DNA of 64,000 nucleotides, from contig NZ_CP139195.1 in NCBI RefSeq assembly GCF_034057115.1, forward strand, positions 3,596,001 through 3,660,000, given 5' to 3'. Under the pieces are notes generated by a model that saw only the letters and a list, made by a program, of their open reading frames with translations, was not told where the DNA came from and did no database searches. Positions 58,960 through 64,000 of the stretch are shown here, one piece after another. Source of the stretch: Pseudomonas sp. AN-1. Lineage in GTDB: Bacteria > Pseudomonadota > Gammaproteobacteria > Pseudomonadales > Pseudomonadaceae. A program made the translations under genes and the position numbers. How positions within the stretch are numbered: position 1 is the stretch's first letter; every line of letters begins with the position of its first letter.

Positions 58960-61404
58960 ATGCGCCGCGCCATTCCCGGCGAGCGCCTGGCCGGGCTGGA
59001 GTCGCCCGCGCGCGGCCTGAACGGCGCCGAACTCGCCGAGCGGCGCCGCTACGGGGCCAACGACATCCTTGCCGAGGACGCCGGCCGCTGGCGCGCGCTG
59101 CTCGGCGAGACCCTCGGCGACCCGATGCTGTGGTTCCTGCTCGGCACCGCGCTGCTGTTCGCCCTGCTCGGCGACCGCGCCGAGGCGCTGACCCTGCTGC
59201 TGGCGGTGGTCCCGCTGCTGGGCATGGACGCCTGGCTGCACCGTCGCACGCAGGCCTCCACCGCCGGCCTGGCCAGCCGTCTGGCCGGCACGGCGCGGGT
59301 GCTGCGCGACGGCGTGGAGCAGCGCATCGCCGCCCGCGAGCTGCTGCCCGGCGACCTGGCCCTGGTCGGCCCCGGCGACTACTTCCCCGCCGACGGCGTG
59401 CTGGTCGACGGCGCGCAGATGCTCGCCGACGAGTCGAGCCTGACCGGCGAGTCCTTCCCGGTGCGCAAGCAGGTGCTGGCGGCGCCCTTCCCGGACAGCG
59501 CCGGCGAGGAGCACTGGGCCTGCGCCGGCACCCGCCTGCTCGGCGGACGCGCGGTGCTGCGGGTGCTCTACACCGGGGCGGAGACGCGCTACGGCGAGCT
59601 GGTGCGCGTCGCCCGCAGCGGCCGCCAGGCGCGCACCCCGCTGCAGCTCGCCATCGCCCGTCTGGTGGTGACCCTGCTGTGGGCGGCGCTGGCGACCTGC
59701 CTGCTGCTCGCCGCGATCCGCCTGGCCCAGGGCTTCGGTGCGGTCGACGCCCTGCTCAGCGCGGTGACCCTGGCGGTGGCGGCGCTGCCGGAGGAGTTCC
59801 CGGTGGTGTTCACCTTCTTCCTCGGCGTCGGCGTCTACCGCCTGGCGCGGCGCCAGGCGCTGGTGCGCCGCGCGGTGGCGGTGGAGAACATCGGCCGGGT
59901 GTCCTGCATCTGCACCGACAAGACCGGCACCCTCACCGCCGGCCGCCTGCTGCTCACCCACCGCGCGCCTGCGGCGGGTCTCGACGACGCCGGCCTGCTG
60001 CAGCTCGCCCTGCACGCGGTGCGCGGCGAGGCCGACGACCCGCTGGATGCCGCCCTGCTGGCGGCCGGCGGCGCGGCGCCCGATCCGGCGCAGCGCGTCG
60101 CGCTGTTTCCCTTCACCGAGCAGCGCCGCCGCGAGACGGCGCTGTGGCCGGCCGCGGCGGGACAGTGGCTGGCGGTGAGCAAGGGCGCGCCGGAAACCCT
60201 GTTCGCGCTCTGCGACCTCGACGCGGTGGCGCTGGCCGACTGGCGTCGCCAGGCCGACGGCTACGCCGCCGGCGGCCACAAGGTGATCGCCGTCGCCAGC
60301 CGCCGGCTGGACGCGGACGCGCGCCTCGATCGGGAGCCGGGGCAGGGCTTCGTGTTCGCCGGCCTGCTGGCCTTCGAGGATCCGCTGCGCGCTGGCGTGC
60401 GCGAGGCGCTGGCCGAGTGCCGGGCGGCGGGCATCCGCGTGGTGATGGTCACCGGCGACCATCCGCTGACCGCGCGGGCCATCGCCGCCGAGCTGGGCCT
60501 CGGCGACGGCGCGCCCAGGGTGCTGGTGGCCGAGCCGGGCTGCGCCTGGGAGGGCGACGTCGACGTGGTGGCGCGCGCGGTGCCGGCGCAGAAGCTCGAG
60601 CTGGTGCGCGCCCTGCAGGCGGACGGCGAGACGGTGGCGGTGACCGGCGACGGGGTCAACGACGTGCCGGCGCTGCAGGCCGCCGATGTCGGCATCGCCA
60701 TGGGCGAGCGCGGCACGCAGAGCGCCCGCGAGACCGCCGCCATCGTCCTGCTCGACGACGACTTCGCCACCCTGGTGCGCGCCATCGGCGAGGGCCGCCA
60801 GCTGTTCCGCAACCTGCAGCTGAGCTTCGCCTACCTGCTGCTGGTGCACATCCCGCTGGTGGCCAGCGCCACCCTAGTACCGCTGACCGGCGCGCCGCTG
60901 CTCTACCTGCCGATCCACGTGGTCTGGCTGGAGCTGCTGATCCATCCCACCGCGCTGCTGGTGTTTCAGGAGCTGGCGCCGGACGGCCGCCTGACACCGC
61001 TCGGGCGCGGCGGCCCGGCGCGCTTCTTCTCGCCGCGCGCCTGGCGGGCGATCCTCCTCGGCGGCGCGGCGATCAGCCTGGTGGTGCTCGCCGCCTGGTG
61101 GCAGGCGCTGGGCGAGGGGGTGGCGGACGGGGCGCGGGTGAGCCACGCGCGCAGCATGGCCATCGCCGTGCTGGTGGTCGCCAGCCTGACCGTCACCGCC
61201 AGTCTCAGCCGGCTGCGCAGCGCGATGGCGCGGGTGGTCTGCCTGCTCGGCCTGGCTTCGCTGCTGCTGTTCGTCCAGCTGCCGGCGCTGGCCGCACGCC
61301 TGCACCTGCAGCCGCTGCACCTGGCCGACTGGGCGATCGCCGCCGGCGCCGGCCTGTTCGCCGGGCTGATCGGCCGCTGGGTGCTGCGCCTGCTGGAGCG
61401 CTAG
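58960..61404 (+). CDS. Cation-transporting P-type ATPase (P2-like)
   Basis: An 814-aa P-type ATPase with actuator motif LTGES, phosphorylation motif DKTGTLT, nucleotide-domain KGAPE, VTGDHPLTA and hinge GDGVNDVPALQAADVGIAMG. The M4 segment reads ALPEEFPVVFTFF, in place of the PEGLP of calcium pumps, so calcium specificity cannot be assumed. There is no N-terminal heavy-metal domain. It starts at ATG 58960 and overlaps the converging cytochrome gene by 4 nt. The ion is unknown. Confidence 0.88.
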   Translation: MRRAIPGERLAGLESPARGLNGAELAERRRYGANDILAEDAGRWRALLGETLGDPMLWFLLGTALLFALLGDRAEALTLLLAVVPLLGMDAWLHRRTQASTAGLASRLAGTARVLRDGVEQRIAARELLPGDLALVGPGDYFPADGVLVDGAQMLADESSLTGESFPVRKQVLAAPFPDSAGEEHWACAGTRLLGGRAVLRVLYTGAETRYGELVRVARSGRQARTPLQLAIARLVVTLLWAALATCLLLAAIRLAQGFGAVDALLSAVTLAVAALPEEFPVVFTFFLGVGVYRLARRQALVRRAVAVENIGRVSCICTDKTGTLTAGRLLLTHRAPAAGLDDAGLLQLALHAVRGEADDPLDAALLAAGGAAPDPAQRVALFPFTEQRRRETALWPAAAGQWLAVSKGAPETLFALCDLDAVALADWRRQADGYAAGGHKVIAVASRRLDADARLDREPGQGFVFAGLLAFEDPLRAGVREALAECRAAGIRVVMVTGDHPLTARAIAAELGLGDGAPRVLVAEPGCAWEGDVDVVARAVPAQKLELVRALQADGETVAVTGDGVNDVPALQAADVGIAMGERGTQSARETAAIVLLDDDFATLVRAIGEGRQLFRNLQLSFAYLLLVHIPLVASATLVPLTGAPLLYLPIHVVWLELLIHPTALLVFQELAPDGRLTPLGRGGPARFFSPRAWRAILLGGAAISLVVLAAWWQALGEGVADGARVSHARSMAIAVLVVASLTVTASLSRLRSAMARVVCLLGLASLLLFVQLPALAARLHLQPLHLADWAIAAGAGLFAGLIGRWVLRLLER

Positions 61405-61880
61405 CTGCGGGGGATCCTCACCCGGGCGAACGAGCCGCGCTCGACCCTGCGGTGGCAGGCTCCGCAGTTGCCGGCGCCGCCGACCGATCTGCGGGCGAAC
61501 TGCGCCGCGTCGACCCTGTGGTGCTTGCGCGCGAACCAGCGGGTCGCGGTGATCCGCGGCTGTTCGCCGGTGCCGACGACGCCTTCCAGCGGCTGGCGGT
61601 TGTTGCTGGATACCAGCAGCAGGAAGTCGCGGATCGTCTGCTGCTCGGCCGGGGCGAGCGAGGCGTCGATGCCGTAGTGCTGGCTCAGGGTGTCCATGTG
61701 CATTTCCCAGGCCCTGGGCGGCAGCAGGCCGGGCGGGTAGGCCATGTGGCAGCTGCCGCACGCGGTCATCCACCTTTGCGGGGCGTCGGCGGGTAGCGCG
61801 AGCGGCTGCAGGGCCACGGGGTCGGCCAGTGCCAGCGAGCTGGTCAGGCCGAGGAGCAGGGCGATGCCGATGCGTTTCAT
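61401..61880 (-). CDS. Periplasmic diheme cytochrome c (DHC type)
   Basis: A 159-aa secreted protein: signal peptide (residues about 1-19, ending LALA), heme sites CGSCH (41-45) and CGACH (139-143), and the DHC-like region YPPGLLPPRAWEMHMDTLSQHYG. This matches small diheme cytochromes known in Shewanella and Rhodobacter. It is an electron carrier of unknown partner; a link to the neighbouring ATPase is not indicated. Confidence 0.86.
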   Translation of the reverse strand: MKRIGIALLLGLTSSLALADPVALQPLALPADAPQRWMTACGSCHMAYPPGLLPPRAWEMHMDTLSQHYGIDASLAPAEQQTIRDFLLLVSSNNRQPLEGVVGTGEQPRITATRWFARKHHRVDAAQFARRSVGGAGNCGACHRRVERGSFARVRIPRS

Positions 61881-62088
61881 GAGGGGCTCCGATAGCGATG
61901 TGGCGCCATCCTCCGGCGTCGCGCTGAATCCAGCCTTAAAAAGCGTGTGGTTATTTCGGCCGGCTGCAGCAGCGCTCCAGGTCGCCGCCGGCCGGCCAGG
62001 CGCGGCCGACCAGTGGTTCGGCGGAGCTCGAGTGCTGACCCGTGGCGGGGCTAGGCTTGCTGCAGTCGATTGCGATGAGGAGTGCGCC

Positions 62089-62619
62089 ATGAAACCTCTG
62101 CTCCGCCTGGCCGCAGTGGTCAGCCTGCTGGGCGGCCTGGCGTCGGCCCAGGCCCAGGAAGTCCTCCCCGGGTTGTGGGAGCTGAGCAGCGACAGCATGC
62201 AGGTCAACGGCCAGCAGCTGCCGCCGGTGCAGGAGCTGCTCGGCCAGCTGGAGGGGCTGCCGGCCGAGCAGCGGCAGATGCTGGAGGAGGCGATGGCCGG
62301 CAAGGGCATCCAGGCCGGCGGCCAGGGCCTGCGCGTGTGCCTGAGCGAGGCGCAGGTCAAGGCCCAGGAGCTGCCGTTGCAGGACGCCCAGTCCGGCTGC
62401 ACCCAGGAGATCACCGAGCGCAGCGAGCGGCTGTGGAAGTTCCGCTTCCGCTGCCCAGACGCCGAAGGCGAGGGCGAGACCCGCTTCGTCAGCGAACGCG
62501 AGTTCGTCACCCGCATCGACAGCCGCTTCAGTGCCGCCGGCCAGGCCGGCAGCTCGCGGATGCAGACCCATGCACGCTGGCTGGGCGCCGACTGCGGCGA
62601 ACTGGCGCCGCGGTCGTGA
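62089..62619 (+). CDS. DUF3617-family periplasmic protein
   Basis: A 176-aa exported protein with a signal peptide (about residues 1-22, ending AQA) followed by the DUF3617 opening LPGLWELSSDSMQVNG. Conserved cysteines occur at RVCLSEAQ, SGCTQE, RFRCPDA and ADCGEL. ATG 62089 follows GAGGAG. Function unknown. The upstream 61881-62088 region shows no gene. Confidence 0.78.
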   Translation: MKPLLRLAAVVSLLGGLASAQAQEVLPGLWELSSDSMQVNGQQLPPVQELLGQLEGLPAEQRQMLEEAMAGKGIQAGGQGLRVCLSEAQVKAQELPLQDAQSGCTQEITERSERLWKFRFRCPDAEGEGETRFVSEREFVTRIDSRFSAAGQAGSSRMQTHARWLGADCGELAPRS

Positions 62620-62645
62620 GGGGATTCGCGGAGGGCGGAAAGCAA

Positions 62646-62671
62646 GAAGCCCCGCATGCGGGCGGGGCTTC
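62646..62671. terminator. Hairpin between DUF3617 and tRNA-Phe genes
   Basis: A perfect 10-bp stem GAAGCCCCGC/GCGGGGCTTC with a 6-nt loop lies between the converging DUF3617 gene and the tRNA pair. The leftward flank TTGCTTTCC is moderately U-rich, suiting tRNA transcript termination. Confidence 0.65.
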
Positions 62672-62685
62672 TCGACGATGTTCGG

Positions 62686-62761
62686 TGGTGCCCAGGGACG
62701 GAATCGAACCGCCGACACGGGGATTTTCAATCCCCTGCTCTACCAACTGAGCTACCTGGGC
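62686..62761 (-). tRNA. tRNA-Phe (GAA), second gene of tandem pair
   Basis: A 76-nt cloverleaf ending in encoded CCA. The acceptor stem pairs GCCCAGG with CCTGGGC, the anticodon loop is TTGAAAA giving anticodon GAA, and the T loop is GGTTCGATTCC. It is identical in sequence to the copy 28 bp upstream at 62790-62865. Confidence 0.97.
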
Positions 62762-62789
62762 AAATCAGGGATCGGGCACCTGAAGGAAG

Positions 62790-62865
62790 TGGTGCCCAGG
62801 GACGGAATCGAACCGCCGACACGGGGATTTTCAATCCCCTGCTCTACCAACTGAGCTACCTGGGC
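62790..62865 (-). tRNA. tRNA-Phe (GAA), first gene of tandem pair
   Basis: A 76-nt cloverleaf with anticodon GAA and encoded CCA, the promoter-proximal member of the pair. The 28-bp spacer to the next copy holds no terminator, so both are likely processed from one transcript. Confidence 0.97.
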
Positions 62866-62878
62866 AACAACGGGCGGC

Positions 62879-62908
62879 ATTAAACCGCCTTTCCCGTTGT
62901 ACAGTCAA
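62879..62908 (-). promoter_or_regulatory. Promoter of the tRNA-Phe pair
   Basis: On the minus strand TTGACT (62903-62908) and TTTAAT (62879-62884) are 18 bp apart, followed by a GC-rich discriminator (GCCGCCC) typical of stringently controlled stable-RNA promoters. A-tract/T-tract DNA (62918-62939) just upstream of -35 could act as an UP element or end the yggX transcript. Confidence 0.75.
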
Positions 62909-62961
62909 CCGTCGCCGCGAAAAAAATCGTTTTTTTCAGGCACTTGGCGACGGTGGAGGGG

Positions 62962-63234
62962 TCACGCGCCGGGTGGCACGTAGCCTTCGGCCTGGGCGTA
63001 GTCCTCGCCGGCGAGGAACTTGTCCATCTCGGCCTGGAGGAACTTGCGGTCCTCGGCGTTCATCATGTTCAGCCGGCGCTCGTTGATCAGCATGGTCTGG
63101 TGCTTCTGCCACTCGTCCCAGGCCTGCTTCGAGACGTTGTTGAAGATGTCCTCGCCCTTGGCGCCCGGGTAGGGCGGACGGTCGAGGCCGGGCAGTTCTT
63201 GGTTGTACTTGCGGCACTTCACCATGCGGGTCAT
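62962..63234 (-). CDS. yggX: YggX, Fe(II)-trafficking/oxidative protection protein
   Basis: A 90-aa protein of the YggX family: the conserved Cys in [15 protein letters not shown], then [20 protein letters not shown], and the invariant [20 protein letters not shown]. It protects Fe-S clusters from oxidation and is usually co-transcribed with mutY. Its start overlaps the mutY stop by 4 nt. Confidence 0.95.
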   Translation of the reverse strand: MTRMVKCRKYNQELPGLDRPPYPGAKGEDIFNNVSKQAWDEWQKHQTMLINERRLNMMNAEDRKFLQAEMDKFLAGEDYAQAEGYVPPGA

Positions 63235-64000
63235 TGCGGCGCTCCTGGAGTCGGGTGGAGGAGGGTGGCCGCGCGCTTGAGCAGCTTCTTCACCGGGGCG
63301 GCGAGCCCCAGGCGCGGCGGAGTGGCGAGGTTATACCAGAGCCAGTCGCCTTCGGCCACGCACGGGGTGCGGGCGCTGGCGGCGACCAGCAGCGGCTCGA
63401 TGTGCAGCTGGAAATGGCTGAAGGTGTGGCTGAGCGGCGCCAGTTCCTGCGCGTCGCCGAGCGCCAGGCCGTGGCGCTCGGCCAGCTCGCCGAGCTGCGC
63501 GCGCTCGTCCAGTTCGGGCAGGCTCCACAGTCCGCCCCACAGGCCGCTCGACGGCCGCCGGTAGAGCAGCACGGCGCCGGCGCCGTCGTGCAGCAGCGGC
63601 ATCAGCGTGCGTTTCTGCGGCAGCGCCTTGCGCGGTCTGGCCTGCGGGTAGGCGGTCTCGCGGCCGAGCGCGTGCGCCCGGCAGTCGGCGGCCAGCGGAC
63701 AGAGCAGGCAGCTCGGCTTGCTGCGCGTGCACAGGGTGGCGCCCAGATCCATCATCGCCTGGCTGTAGTGGTTGACCCGCGCGTGCGGGGTCAGGCGCTC
63801 GGCGGCCTCCCACAGCTGCGCCGCCACCCGGGTCTCGCCCGGGTAGCCGTCCTGGGCCAGGTAGCGGGCCAGCACGCGCTTGACGTTGCCGTCGAGGATG
63901 GGGGCGCGCAGGCCCATGCTGATGCTGGCGATGGCGCCGGCGGTGGAGCGGCCGATGCCGGGCAGCCCGGTCAGCGCCTCCACCGAGCGAGGGAACTCGC
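63231..64000 (-). CDS. mutY: Adenine DNA glycosylase MutY, C-terminal part (cut by window edge)
   Basis: The last 256 codons of mutY are present; the N-terminus lies beyond the right edge. The helix-hairpin-helix [18 protein letters not shown], the catalytic Asp in [14 protein letters not shown] and the 4Fe-4S ligands in [17 protein letters not shown] (C-x6-C-x2-C-x5-C) are intact. The C-terminal Nudix-like domain that recognises 8-oxoG follows. It removes adenine mispaired with 8-oxoguanine. Confidence 0.96.
   Translation of the reverse strand, partial: EFPRSVEALTGLPGIGRSTAGAIASISMGLRAPILDGNVKRVLARYLAQDGYPGETRVAAQLWEAAERLTPHARVNHYSQAMMDLGATLCTRSKPSCLLCPLAADCRAHALGRETAYPQARPRKALPQKRTLMPLLHDGAGAVLLYRRPSSGLWGGLWSLPELDERAQLGELAERHGLALGDAQELAPLSHTFSHFQLHIEPLLVAASARTPCVAEGDWLWYNLATPPRLGLAAPVKKLLKRAATLLHPTPGAPQ

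Overview
The window is GC-rich chromosomal DNA, densely coding on both strands. It most likely comes from a Pseudomonas-like member of the Pseudomonadaceae. This is inferred from the gene order from thyA and lgt through ptsP, rppH, ilvA, rpiA and serA to folA, which I recall from Pseudomonas chromosomes, from protein lengths and motifs typical of Pseudomonas (ThyA 264 aa, RppH 159 aa, PtsP 759 aa), and from a REP-type palindrome. The species cannot be fixed from the sequence alone.

Region 1 (1-20.1 kb) is an amine-oxidation island. After a truncated TonB-dependent receptor with a near-consensus Fur box come a sigma54 activator (1646-3550) and overlapping maturation genes for quinohemoprotein amine dehydrogenase: qhpF exporter, qhpE protease and qhpG flavin monooxygenase. 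A leftward unit encodes an aldehyde dehydrogenase and an outer-membrane barrel protein. The rightward operon qhpA-qhpD-qhpC-qhpB encodes the diheme alpha subunit, the radical-SAM crosslinking enzyme, the CTQ-bearing gamma subunit and the beta-propeller subunit. Two divergent sigma54-like promoters with shared repeated upstream sites lie between the aldehyde dehydrogenase and qhpA. Tail-to-tail with this operon is a second, unrelated amine dehydrogenase system, aauB-E-D-A plus a monoheme cytochrome c (tryptophan tryptophylquinone type). A PaaX-family regulator is divergent from aauB. Together these genes should oxidise primary amines, probably aromatic ones such as 2-phenylethylamine or tyramine, in the periplasm to aldehydes and then to acids.

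Region 2 (20.1-31.3 kb) encodes a type I secretion system (HlyB and HlyD types, no TolC-type gene here), an unrecognised membrane or periplasmic protein, and a 2135-aa RTX protein. Its core is six almost identical 600-bp tandem repeats. The N-terminal part of the RTX gene and its neighbour look less GC-rich than the surroundings.

Region 3 (31.7-34.7 kb) is a three-gene TRAP transporter operon.

Region 4 (34.7-64 kb) is mostly conserved core genome: thyA, lgt, a TauE/SafE permease, ptsP, rppH, HAD phosphatases, ilvA, rpiA, a YegP-like protein, an FAA hydrolase, a D-2-hydroxyglutarate dehydrogenase divergent from serA, a prolyl-hydroxylase-like oxygenase, a membrane protein/GTPase pair, folA, a histone-deacetylase-like amidohydrolase, tesB, a zinc metallopeptidase, a P-type ATPase, a diheme cytochrome, two identical tRNA-Phe genes, yggX and a truncated mutY.
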